Assembly (NCBI GenBank): GCA_001664505.1
Contig: CP011806.1
Location: 1,384,017-1,448,016 of the forward strand
Reading direction: 5' to 3'
DNA length: 64,000 nt
From: Acidobacteria bacterium Mor1
GTDB taxonomy: Bacteria; Acidobacteriota; Polarisedimenticolia; Polarisedimenticolales; Polarisedimenticolaceae
In this document: piece after piece, positions 33,737-41,926 of the stretch
Numbering within the stretch: the first letter of the stretch is position 1
Layout: each line of letters starts with the position of its first letter
Program-made: the position numbers and the translations under genes
The notes under the pieces: generated by a model
Seen by the model: the letters and a program-made list of their open reading frames with translations, nothing else
Told to the model about the DNA's origin: nothing
Database searches by the model: none

Positions 33737-36337
33737 ATGCGCCATACGCTGCCGACCCACCGAAAATCGATTGGGCGACTCGAAACCTCGCGGTCAGCGC
33801 CACCTCTGCGTCGCGCGCTGCTGATGATCTCCCTGCTCGTCATCGCGATCTCCCCCACCTGGGCCATCGACTATGACTTCGACAAGCTGCTGCTCAAGGA
33901 TCCGGGTTCGACCAGCGGGAAGAACTCGATCTGCCTGCCCTACGGGATGGACCTGGACCTGGTCGACCCGCTCAACGCAGGAACCGCCAGCGACCTGGAG
34001 TCGGCGATCGAATCCGCCGCGAGCGGTGCGGATATCGTCGCGGGCGTCTACCGCTATGATCGTGCCAGCGACACCCTTGTGATGCACAGCGGACCGTCCA
34101 CCGACTTCACCCTGGATCCGGGGGATGGGTACGTCGTCGACGTTCAGGATCCGATCTCCGGGCCCACCGGTGAGAACGACTTCGTCTGGCGGTTCTTCGG
34201 GGATCACGACCGGACCCGCGCCGCGCGTTTCGTTTCCAAGAGCGACTTTGTCGACCCCGGCTGCACGACCACGGGATGCGCGCGATCGGTATCCGGCAGG
34301 AACTACTACTGCGCCCCCTACGACGCGACCGCCCGGTGGGCTTCACAGCTGGAAGATCAGATCAACGACGACGCCGGCCTGGACATCGTCTTGTCCGTCG
34401 AAACCCTCAGCCTCGCAGGGCAAACCAACCAGGTCTATACCGGCAAGGCCAAGGATGACTTTCGGCTGGATTCCGGGGTCGCCTACATCGTCCGGGTCAA
34501 CCAGAGCCACGACTTCGTACCCGAGGTCGCGCCGGCTGCGGCGCTGATTCGCACGACGGAGCAGACGCTCCCGGCCCGTCCCGACCAGAACCTCCCTCTG
34601 TACTGGGACGACAACGGCGGCACCTCGACCCTCAACATGCTGGCAACCGGCACCAACAGCAACCAGACCACCTACGAAGGTTCCGATCTGTCGGATCTCG
34701 CAAGCAGCTCGACCTCCTTCGAAACGACCACGGTGGAGTTTCGCCAGACCTATGCCGACGGCACCGATTGCAACCTGACGGGAGCCGCGCTCGACGCCGC
34801 GCTTCTGGCCGGCACCTGCTTCTTCGGAGCCCCCGGCGAGATCTACCGCAGCGTGCTGGGCAGCTTCAACATCCCGGCCCAGGGTCCGGTACCCCAGCGC
34901 CTCTATGGCTGGTACCACGCAGAAGTGCTCGAGTCGGGATGCGGCGACTGCCCGGCCTTCCACGTGGGCTACGACCTGACTCCCAAGATCGGCGTCGCGG
35001 TCTCCGAGGACGACGGACTGACATGGCAAGATCTCGGCTTCGTACTGGAGGCTCCTTCCAGCACCTTCGACTGCCTGTCCACCACCGGTTTCGTCGGCGG
35101 TTACGGAGATCTCTCCGTCGTTGCCGACGCTGCGGGCAGCTACGTCTACGTGTTCTTCACGTCGTACCGCTCCGACTTCAATGAGCAGGGGGTCGGCATC
35201 GCCCGCTTCCCCGCTTCCGACGCCAGCCTGCGCAAGCCCAAGCAAAACATGGAGATCTGGAAGGACGGCGAGTGGACCCTCAAGAACTACTGTAGTGCCA
35301 ACCCCACCATCGGTTGTTCGGCGGACGCCGGTTGCCCCCGCGGCGATGTGTGCGTATCCGAGGACGGTATCGAGACGATCCACGCCCCGGTGGCCCGGCA
35401 CCGTGGATGGCACCCCCACTCCGACGAGCAGGCCTGTTGCCGAGACTCGTCCGGAAAATGCAATTACAACGGACAGGCCACCAACACGACATGCTACGAG
35501 GACTCCACCTGCCCGGCGGACACTTGCACCTTCGGCCAGACGTGCGCCTTCGGCGGACAAGCCTGCGTCGACGATTCCGACTGCTCGGTCGGGACTTGCA
35601 TCGGCGACAACGGCACCTGCTCCGGCGGCACCAACAACGGCCAGCTGTGCTACTCGGACCAGTGGTGTCCGGGCGGAACCTGTGTGCTCGAGACGCCGAA
35701 CAACCCGGCGCCGAGCTGCGGCACCCCGAACATTCCCTCGCGAGCCGGCAAGATCTTCTGGGGTCCCGGCGTGCACTACAACGAAGCGCTGGATCTGGCC
35801 GGAGAACCGCCCTACGTGATGGTTCTCTCGACCTCGAAGGTCCCCTTCGACTTCCCCGATGACGACAGCTGGATCTCTTTCTCCGGCGATCTCGCCGATC
35901 CGACGAGTTGGACCGAGCCTCGGTTGTTGTTCCAGAAGCTGCGCGGGAAATGCGTAGGATCGAACAACGTGCTTTGCGAGCTCAACTCCCAGTGTCCGTC
36001 GGGAATCTGTGGCATCGAAAACCGCTACGGAACCTGTTCCGGCGGCACCAACGACAAGGGACTCTGCGTCGATGACACTCACTGCCCCAGCGGCACCTGC
36101 GATCAGTGTGAGATGGCGGCCCTCGACTGGGATGGGACCCCTGAGCGTCCCGTCCAGGTCGTCGGAGACGGACCCGACGGAACGGACCAGTTCGCCGACA
36201 CCCTGTCGCCGCGCTTCTTCACTCGTGGTCGAAGCTACTGGGACCTGGAGTTCGACGGCTGCAGCCAGTCCCGCACCCAGGCATGTGACGCATGCCTCGG
36301 CACGGGCTCCTGCAACACCTGTTCACCGCGAGACTAG
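33737..36337 (+). CDS. Exported Cys-repeat protein of unknown function
   Basis: An 866-aa protein. The start has GGAGG upstream and a long leader before the signal helix (RRALLMISLLVIAISPTWA). Residues 45-280 contain two or three beta-rich copies (DLDLVDPLNAGTASDLESAI, TLDPGDGYVVDVQDP, FRLDSGVAYIVRV) that resemble tail or carbohydrate-binding modules, but I cannot name them. A middle globular part (residues about 300-560; VPQRLYGWYHAEV, GVAVSEDDGLTWQDLGFV) suggests a beta-propeller or sialidase-like fold. A Cys-rich region follows, with five to six units like CSGGTNNGQLCYSDQWCPGG. The protein may bind glycans; that is inference. A 12-bp hairpin at 36361-36393 lies downstream. Confidence 0.8.
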   Translation: MRHTLPTHRKSIGRLETSRSAPPLRRALLMISLLVIAISPTWAIDYDFDKLLLKDPGSTSGKNSICLPYGMDLDLVDPLNAGTASDLESAIESAASGADIVAGVYRYDRASDTLVMHSGPSTDFTLDPGDGYVVDVQDPISGPTGENDFVWRFFGDHDRTRAARFVSKSDFVDPGCTTTGCARSVSGRNYYCAPYDATARWASQLEDQINDDAGLDIVLSVETLSLAGQTNQVYTGKAKDDFRLDSGVAYIVRVNQSHDFVPEVAPAAALIRTTEQTLPARPDQNLPLYWDDNGGTSTLNMLATGTNSNQTTYEGSDLSDLASSSTSFETTTVEFRQTYADGTDCNLTGAALDAALLAGTCFFGAPGEIYRSVLGSFNIPAQGPVPQRLYGWYHAEVLESGCGDCPAFHVGYDLTPKIGVAVSEDDGLTWQDLGFVLEAPSSTFDCLSTTGFVGGYGDLSVVADAAGSYVYVFFTSYRSDFNEQGVGIARFPASDASLRKPKQNMEIWKDGEWTLKNYCSANPTIGCSADAGCPRGDVCVSEDGIETIHAPVARHRGWHPHSDEQACCRDSSGKCNYNGQATNTTCYEDSTCPADTCTFGQTCAFGGQACVDDSDCSVGTCIGDNGTCSGGTNNGQLCYSDQWCPGGTCVLETPNNPAPSCGTPNIPSRAGKIFWGPGVHYNEALDLAGEPPYVMVLSTSKVPFDFPDDDSWISFSGDLADPTSWTEPRLLFQKLRGKCVGSNNVLCELNSQCPSGICGIENRYGTCSGGTNDKGLCVDDTHCPSGTCDQCEMAALDWDGTPERPVQVVGDGPDGTDQFADTLSPRFFTRGRSYWDLEFDGCSQSRTQACDACLGTGSCNTCSPRD

Positions 36338-36360
36338 TCGCGGGGCACGCCTCTGAACCC

Positions 36361-36393
36361 ACGCGCCGGCGGCCGACCGTGCCGCCGGCGCGT
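36361..36393 (+). terminator. GC-rich hairpin, probable terminator
   Basis: ACGCGCCGGCGG (36361-36372) pairs perfectly with CCGCCGGCGCGT (36382-36393) around a 9-base loop, 24 bp after the stop. The following sequence (ACTCTGGATCCTCTTCTT) is only moderately T-rich. Confidence 0.6.
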
Positions 36394-36478
36394 ACTCTGG
36401 ATCCTCTTCTTGACATGCTCCTCACGAGCGGCGTACAAGGACGTCAGCGTCCGGGAAGAGCCTGGAGGAGAGGGTAGG

Positions 36479-37885
36479 ATGCGGTTCATCGCGACCTGGC
36501 TCATGGCGTGTCTGGCGTGGATACCGATCCATGCACAGACCGTGAGGCAACTGACCGACATCCCCGCGGTCGACCCGGTGTTCGAGTTCCCCGCCGAGCC
36601 CTTCATCGACCGCCTCGGGGTAATGGCTGCGTTCAGAGCTCAGCGCACTTCCCTGGTTGCTGTAGTCGGCATCGTCTCCACCGACGGCGGGCCGGTGCAA
36701 CTGATCGGCGAGGCGGCGGGCTCTGACCCGAGATTCTTTACCACCAATCTCCCCGCACTCAGTTCCGACCTTCAGACCGTCTTCTTCCTCGCCGATCGCA
36801 ACCCCATTTGCACCGGCGAGAACGAGCTGTATCGCGCCGACGTCAATGGCGGCAACTTGACGCGGTTGGACGGCACGACTGGTTGCGGAGGGAATCCGCG
36901 CCACCTCGACGTCTCGGCAACCACCGACGTCGGCGTGATCGCGACCCTCTCGCTGGACGGTTATGGTCTCCATACGGTCGATTTCGACAGCGGCTCCCTC
37001 GATTTCGTGATCGGCACCTCCCCCGATCCCCGGCCCCGTATCGACGCGAACGGAGAAACCATCGCATCCGTCAACGCCGATGGCGTATTCCATGTGCAGA
37101 GCGATGGAACCAACCAGGAGCTGCTATCCGTCGGCCTCTGCTGCACCGTCGATATCGATGAACAGGGGCGCTACGTGCTCGTCGCCTCCAACGACGACCC
37201 GGTTGGACTGAATGCCGACGGCAACGGGGAGTTGTTCCTCCATGACCTCGCCGACGACTCGATCGCGCAGATCACCGACACAACCACCGGCGGCAAGGGT
37301 TTCCCACGTCTCAGCGGAGACGCCCGATGGGCCTATTTCTCATCGAGCGCCGCTTACGCGGGAGATCCTGGGGGCACCGAGCAGGTTTACCGGGTCGATG
37401 TCGCAAGCCGCCGCATCGAGCGAGTGCTGGCGGGCCGGGTGTTCGGCGATAGGGTCCGCGAGGGGCCGCCCTTCGCGGTGGACCTGAGCGGCGATCGGGT
37501 CGTCGTCGCCGCCCAGAGCGATTTCCTCGGCACGAACCCCGACGGTTCCCTGGAGTTGTTCTTCATCGACTTCAGCGTACCGCCGACCTTCACCGTGGGT
37601 GCCGGATCGCCCACGGAGCTGACCTGGTCGGCTGACCCGCGAACCGACACTTGGGATATTGTTCGAGGCGACCTGTCGTCTCTCGCAGCAGGGGCCGGAA
37701 GCGATACCGACCTGGGAACGGTGGTCTGTGTCGAAGAGGGATCAGTCGATAGCGCGGCTTCCGACCCCGCTATCCCGGCCGCCGGTCAGGGGTTCTTCTA
37801 CCTGCGCCGTTTCGGATTCGCCGCCGACTACGGAGCGAACCCCGCCGGCGGGCAGCGAATCGCGAGCTCGGGCGACTGCAACTGA
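36479..37885 (+). CDS. Exported WD40-like/TolB-type beta-propeller protein
   Basis: A 468-aa protein with signal peptide (MRFIATWLMACLAWIPIHAQ). ATG at 36479 follows GGAGGAGAGGG. Blades are visible as repeated strand patterns (TVFFLADRNPICTGENELYR, SGDARWAYFSSSAAYAGD, VAASQSD-type DRVVVAAQSDFLGTNPDGS), typical of PD40/TolB-like propellers. The last 85 residues (TWSADPRTDTWDIVRGDLSS ... GQGFFYLRRFGF) are the C-terminal module shared with three other exported proteins here. Role unknown; likely surface or periplasmic. Confidence 0.82.
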   Translation: MRFIATWLMACLAWIPIHAQTVRQLTDIPAVDPVFEFPAEPFIDRLGVMAAFRAQRTSLVAVVGIVSTDGGPVQLIGEAAGSDPRFFTTNLPALSSDLQTVFFLADRNPICTGENELYRADVNGGNLTRLDGTTGCGGNPRHLDVSATTDVGVIATLSLDGYGLHTVDFDSGSLDFVIGTSPDPRPRIDANGETIASVNADGVFHVQSDGTNQELLSVGLCCTVDIDEQGRYVLVASNDDPVGLNADGNGELFLHDLADDSIAQITDTTTGGKGFPRLSGDARWAYFSSSAAYAGDPGGTEQVYRVDVASRRIERVLAGRVFGDRVREGPPFAVDLSGDRVVVAAQSDFLGTNPDGSLELFFIDFSVPPTFTVGAGSPTELTWSADPRTDTWDIVRGDLSSLAAGAGSDTDLGTVVCVEEGSVDSAASDPAIPAAGQGFFYLRRFGFAADYGANPAGGQRIASSGDCN

Positions 37886-37943
37886 GTCCTCGCGGATTCG
37901 CACGCAGCCTGCGGCCCGATCCAGCCAGCGCGATTTCAGCCGG

Positions 37944-38429
37944 TCAGACCTTCCGCAGGTGACGGGGTTCCAGATTGGGCAGGTAGAGTTGGTAGTGCCC
38001 GCCGATGAACTTCACCCCCTGGGTGCTTTCATCCACCGGCATACCCTGGTTCTGACCGAAGAACCCATACGCCGCCGTGGTAACCGACACAAGCAAGAAC
38101 CCGGTCATGGCGTTCCACTCCCGGGTCACGGCGGAGCGAACCCGTCCGTACGCTTGATCGGAGACTCCGAGCCGGCGAGCACGCTGCTGCGCCACATCAA
38201 AGCCCTCGACCTGGAATGGGCGGCCGTCGGTCAACTGGATCGTCGTGCTGTCGTGATAGTTCCACCAGGGCGTGATCCCGCGGGACCCGACCAACGGGTA
38301 CTCCGTGAACTTGTAGAGCCGCGTCCCTGGGCGCAGCAGGACGCGATGAACGCCGAATTGGGTGGTGAAGGCACTCTGGTGATCGGCAGGTGCCTCACCG
38401 GTGAAGCTGTAGTTTTCGTTCAGAGCCAT
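37944..38429 (-). CDS. Hypothetical protein, 161 aa
   Basis: Starts MALNENYSFTGEAPADHQSA. The ATG at 38429 is preferred over the one six bases upstream because AAAGGA is correctly spaced before it. No signal peptide and no membrane segment except a short hydrophobic run (FLLVSVTTAAYGFFG). No recognisable domain. A second short gene lies upstream on the same strand, 97 bp away. Confidence 0.65.
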   Translation of the reverse strand: MALNENYSFTGEAPADHQSAFTTQFGVHRVLLRPGTRLYKFTEYPLVGSRGITPWWNYHDSTTIQLTDGRPFQVEGFDVAQQRARRLGVSDQAYGRVRSAVTREWNAMTGFLLVSVTTAAYGFFGQNQGMPVDESTQGVKFIGGHYQLYLPNLEPRHLRKV

Positions 38430-38525
38430 GGGCATTCCTTTGCCGAGGGATGGGTCCAGCTACAGGGTAACCGACTTCCCGGTCTTTTCATCGCCCAGCG
38501 GTTCAGTCTTCAACGGGTTGATCGC

Positions 38526-38822
38526 TCAACCGGGCAACTCCTCCCGCTCACTGCGGTAAATGCCAGTCCCGTCTCCTCGCGTGTTGCAAAATCCAAGGAC
38601 CGCATCCCCGCTGCCCTTGATTTCGAGCCTGAACACGTGCCCGTACCTGGATTGACCGACCCACACACCCTCGATATCCCTGATCTCCAACGGCACCAGA
38701 GGAAGCACTGATTTGGCAGCAACTCCCGACAACGGGGCGGAGGTAAACGCAATCACTGCAATCGACAAAGCCAGCTGGATCATTCGCCTGGAGCTGAGGG
38801 AGCTTCTGGGACTTGGTCTCAT
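38526..38822 (-). CDS. Small exported hypothetical protein
   Basis: A 98-aa protein with hydrophobic signal segment MIQLALSIAVIAFTSAPLS (after 13 leader residues). The mature part is a short beta domain (GVWVGQSRYGHVFRLEIKG). ATG at 38822 follows GAGGTG. A longer open frame runs upstream to 39035 but it crosses tRNA-Pro, so that part is not coding. Confidence 0.6.
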   Translation of the reverse strand: MRPSPRSSLSSRRMIQLALSIAVIAFTSAPLSGVAAKSVLPLVPLEIRDIEGVWVGQSRYGHVFRLEIKGSGDAVLGFCNTRGDGTGIYRSEREELPG

Positions 38823-38964
38823 TGAACACCTCAAATGGAAACCAGGAAACGTGACCAGGGAGTGACCCCAGAGAACTGCGGGATTCGCCCCAAGCAGCCG
38901 AGCGAAGCGAGGGCGCGTGACCGAATCCTGCCACCCCGGCCACGAAGGAGCCGAAGGCGACGCG

Positions 38965-39041
38965 TGGTCGGGGTGGCAGGATTCGAACCTGCGGCCCCCT
39001 GCTCCCAAAGCAGGTGCGCTACCGGACTGCGCCACACCCCG
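38965..39041 (-). tRNA. tRNA-Pro (TGG)
   Basis: The complement gives acceptor CGGGGTG/CACCCCG, anticodon stem CCTGC/GCAGG around TTTGGGA (anticodon TGG), T-loop GGTTCGAATCC, A73 and encoded CCA. Confidence 0.96.
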
Positions 39042-39065
39042 ACATCAAGTGCTTTCTGCGGCCGA

Positions 39066-39094
39066 ATCTAACAGTGACCCGAGACCCGGTCAAA
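39066..39094 (-). promoter_or_regulatory. Promoter of tRNA-Pro
   Basis: Minus strand TTGACC (complement of 39089-39094), 17-bp spacer, TTAGAT (complement of 39066-39071), located 24 bp before the tRNA 5' end. Confidence 0.7.
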
Positions 39095-39110
39095 CCGGGG
39101 ACTCGCCCGC

Positions 39111-39965
39111 TCATTGCCCCTCGAATGAGAACTCGAGCAACCAGTAGGCGTCCATCGGTTCGCCATCGAGGAGCGGCGGGGAGCACTTCCAGTTGCGGGC
39201 CACGTCACCAAACGCGTTGTATAGCGCTTCCAAGCGGTCTCGGAGCTCTTGTTCGTGGGGCAGTCCGCCCAGGAACGACGTCTTGACCCCTTTCACATAG
39301 ATCGTCCCGTCCGCTCCGGCCACGACGGTAACGTACACCGGGCCGAGCAGATCACGCGCGTGGATTCCTTCAGGCAGCGCCGGAAGCACCAAGGTGTCGG
39401 CGAGGACCACCGGCTCGGTGACTCCCCCCTCTCCGGCGACGGGCAGACGGTCCCCTTTCGCCATCTTGCGCATCTCATTCTCGCTCAGGCTCCGAAATGG
39501 GTCGCGCGGCCCTGAGGGTTCAATCGGAGCCTCCATCGCTTTCAACACCGACCGCGCGCCTCGTTGCGCCGCGAGCCAGGTCGTGATCCACCCAGCGCCC
39601 TTGGACCGGAGCGAGATGCAATCCGCCTCGCAGCGTAGCGCGACGATCAGATCGACGCGTTGCGGCTCATCGGGCCAGGGCCAGGCCGCAGCGCCGACGG
39701 CACCGGCCTTACCGGGCAGATATGCCAGGACGAGGCTTGCCTTCTTGAGGTCTTCTTCAACCAACCCGCTGAGCCGGCCGGGCTCCGTGACGGAGGTATC
39801 GACCCTTCGGAGTTCGCGTAGCTTCTTGTCGAGAATGACAACCTGGGCGGTCTCGCCGAGCTCGGGCACGAAGGATGGATCCAGGGATATCTCGACACGG
39901 ACAGCCGCTTGAACCGCGGACAGGCAGAACAGCATCGAGGTCGCGACAAGAATCCGAGAAATCAT
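39111..39965 (-). CDS. Exported TonB C-terminal-domain-like protein (paralogue 3)
   Basis: A 284-aa protein with a cleavable signal peptide (MISRILVATSMLFCLSAVQA). The C-terminal part (TEPVVLADTLVLPALPEGI, GPVYVTVVAGADGTIYVKGV, VARNWKCSPPLLDGEPMDAY) has the TonB C-terminal layout. Third gene of an operon with the two paralogues at 39975 and 40898 (9-bp gap to its upstream neighbour). It lacks the N-terminal anchor, Pro-rich spacer and TonB HisHis motif of energy transducers, so it probably does not transduce energy from ExbBD itself. Role unknown. Confidence 0.75.
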   Translation of the reverse strand: MISRILVATSMLFCLSAVQAAVRVEISLDPSFVPELGETAQVVILDKKLRELRRVDTSVTEPGRLSGLVEEDLKKASLVLAYLPGKAGAVGAAAWPWPDEPQRVDLIVALRCEADCISLRSKGAGWITTWLAAQRGARSVLKAMEAPIEPSGPRDPFRSLSENEMRKMAKGDRLPVAGEGGVTEPVVLADTLVLPALPEGIHARDLLGPVYVTVVAGADGTIYVKGVKTSFLGGLPHEQELRDRLEALYNAFGDVARNWKCSPPLLDGEPMDAYWLLEFSFEGQ

Positions 39966-39974
39966 CAGGCTCTC

Positions 39975-40901
39975 CTAGTTGGGCCACATCGGATCGGCCG
40001 GCTGGCCGATGGTCCCGAGGGGCGCCGGGGCCGGGGCGAACGAAACCTGGATCGAATAGACCACGGGCACGGGTTTGCCGTTTTGCCGCGCCGGATTGTA
40101 ACGCCAGTTGCGAACCGCACCGACGGCGGCTTCGGCGAGCCCCAAGCGCTCCCGGCTGACCTTGAGAACCCTGGGCTCGCTGACCGAACCGTCCTCGCCG
40201 ATCACGATCGACAGCACGACCCAGCCGCCCAGTCCCGACGCGCGGAGCTGAGAAGGAAAGCGGGGCTCGACCTTATCCACGAGCCGCGGTTCGGTGACGC
40301 CCTCGAGCCCGACGACCTTCACTCCGTCTCCGCCGCCGACCGCGGCAATGGCCAAGGCTGGATGCAACTTCAGAAGCGGATCTCTCCCCTGCTCCGTCAA
40401 GATCTCCCGGGCAGCCAGCAAATCGACATCAAGAGCATCGAGAACCTCTCCCGGCGACGAAAAGCCCTCGATCTTCGGGTCGACCCGGAACTGTTCCCAC
40501 CAACTATCGGCCAGTTCGAGGGCACCGCAGTTCTTGCGGCAAAGATCGACGGCGAAGAACTCCAGTTCGTCCCGCCGCCAGGCGCGCGGCCAATGACCGC
40601 TGGCCATCAGGCCGGGCCGGGTCGGCAGCCACGCCGTGAGGTAGCGTGCGCCCTTGGGCACCGCGTTGATCTCGAACAATGCCGCCGGCTCCTTGCGGCG
40701 CACCTTGTCCAGCGGATACTCGGCGATGATCTCCAGGTCGGCGTTGAGCGCGGCCAGGCGCATCCCCTTCCCCTGGGACCGCTTGATGCCGTCGGGGAGC
40801 CGCACCGCGACATCGAGGGCCTGGACCGTGCCGAAACCCAGAACGACGCCGACGATCAGCGCTGCCCGGAACAGGACGCCGCCCTGGTTGAGCGGCTTCA
40901 T
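39975..40901 (-). CDS. Exported TonB C-terminal-domain protein (paralogue 2)
   Basis: A 308-aa protein with hydrophobic N-terminus (RAALIVGVVLGFGTVQA). The TonB-type C-terminal domain is typical: VEPRFPSQLRASGLGGWVVL, IGEDGSVSEPRVLKVSRERL, AVRNWRYNPARQNGKPVPV. ATG at 40901 overlaps the stop of the upstream paralogue by four bases (ATGA). Middle gene of the operon; no ExbB or ExbD gene is in the window. Confidence 0.82.
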   Translation of the reverse strand: MKPLNQGGVLFRAALIVGVVLGFGTVQALDVAVRLPDGIKRSQGKGMRLAALNADLEIIAEYPLDKVRRKEPAALFEINAVPKGARYLTAWLPTRPGLMASGHWPRAWRRDELEFFAVDLCRKNCGALELADSWWEQFRVDPKIEGFSSPGEVLDALDVDLLAAREILTEQGRDPLLKLHPALAIAAVGGGDGVKVVGLEGVTEPRLVDKVEPRFPSQLRASGLGGWVVLSIVIGEDGSVSEPRVLKVSRERLGLAEAAVGAVRNWRYNPARQNGKPVPVVYSIQVSFAPAPAPLGTIGQPADPMWPN

Positions 40902-41782
40902 TTCGTCGTTCCCGTCGTCAGCAATGCGAAGAAGATACGGACCTCGAAGTACACATCGACCGGCTCCCCGTCGCAGCGCGCCGGCTGGTAGCGCCAGCGA
41001 CTGACGGCGTCCTCGGCCGCCTGCTCGAACCCGTAGCCCCGCTGTTCCGAGCTCAGCACCTTGATCTCATCGACGCTGCCGTCCTTGCGGATCAACGCCT
41101 CGAGGGTCACGATGCTGCCGATCTTCTTCCTGCGGGCTTCCACCGGGTACTCAGGCTGCGGTTTGTGCTCGGGCAATACCTTCGGAATCGACAGCGCTCC
41201 TTCGCAGGGTTCCAGCAGGCGGAGGTCCCGCTCCTTCCCCCTGGACGGAGATGCTTTCTTCTCCGGCGCCGTCGGCGGGTCGTCGGGCATCGGCAGATTG
41301 ACGCTGACCTTGCGCGCCGGCGGACGGCGGCTGAGCCGCGCCAGCATCCTCCGCGCCTCGTCACCGGTCTCGAGCCAGGCCTGGAACCAGCCAGGGCCGG
41401 CATCGGCCCAGGCGCCGCAGGGACGCAACGCATCACGGTTCCCCGAACACAGGGTGCTCATCCCGATCTCCAGAGTCGGCGCCCCCTCGGGAGGCGGCCA
41501 GGCAACGCTGCCCAGGAGCCCTGGGGTGCTCGGCACGTAGGCCACCAGATAGGCCGTGGACCTGGGAAGCTCTCCCACATCGAATTTCGCCCGCCGGTCG
41601 GAGACCAACCCAGCCCGTGACTCCTCGTCGGTCTCCTCGAGACGCAGGGAAACCGGTGCCAGCATCACCCGGGTCCCGTCCTCGATGGTGTGGGGCAGCC
41701 GGGGGATCACATCGATGGCCCAGGCGGTCGATCCCAGAGCGAAGGCCGCGGTGGCGGTCAGTAGTCGAGTCAGGAAACGCAC
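40898..41782 (-). CDS. Exported TonB C-terminal-domain protein (paralogue 1)
   Basis: A 294-aa protein. Start is GTG at 41782 (GGAGATAGA upstream), with the signal peptide FLTRLLTATAAFALGSTAWA; the frame continues far upstream across the ychF antisense strand. The C-terminal domain (KPQPEYPVEARRKKIGSIVT, LIRKDGSVDEIKVLSSEQR, AVSRWRYQPARCDGEPVDV) is a TonB family match. First gene of the three-gene operon. Confidence 0.8.
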   Translation of the reverse strand: MRFLTRLLTATAAFALGSTAWAIDVIPRLPHTIEDGTRVMLAPVSLRLEETDEESRAGLVSDRRAKFDVGELPRSTAYLVAYVPSTPGLLGSVAWPPPEGAPTLEIGMSTLCSGNRDALRPCGAWADAGPGWFQAWLETGDEARRMLARLSRRPPARKVSVNLPMPDDPPTAPEKKASPSRGKERDLRLLEPCEGALSIPKVLPEHKPQPEYPVEARRKKIGSIVTLEALIRKDGSVDEIKVLSSEQRGYGFEQAAEDAVSRWRYQPARCDGEPVDVYFEVRIFFALLTTGTTK

Positions 41783-41926
41783 GTTCTCTATCTCCGATCC
41801 GAGTATACCCACGCCCCGGCCCACCGCTTGCCGCCCTCCCGCCCGCTCCGCTATCTTGACGCGCCTGGCCCCGCTTCGACCCGGTCGAGCATTCCGGGGG
41901 TCACAACCGCCACAAGGATCCATGCG

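Noticed and set aside
34343-36082. 579-aa minus-strand frame opposite the Cys-repeat protein
   Set aside because: No domain, no ribosome site, and the plus-strand protein has a signal peptide and regular Cys repeats.
38823-39035. N-terminal extension of the small exported protein across tRNA-Pro
   Set aside because: It would translate through the tRNA gene, and a good ribosome site with signal peptide lies at 38822.
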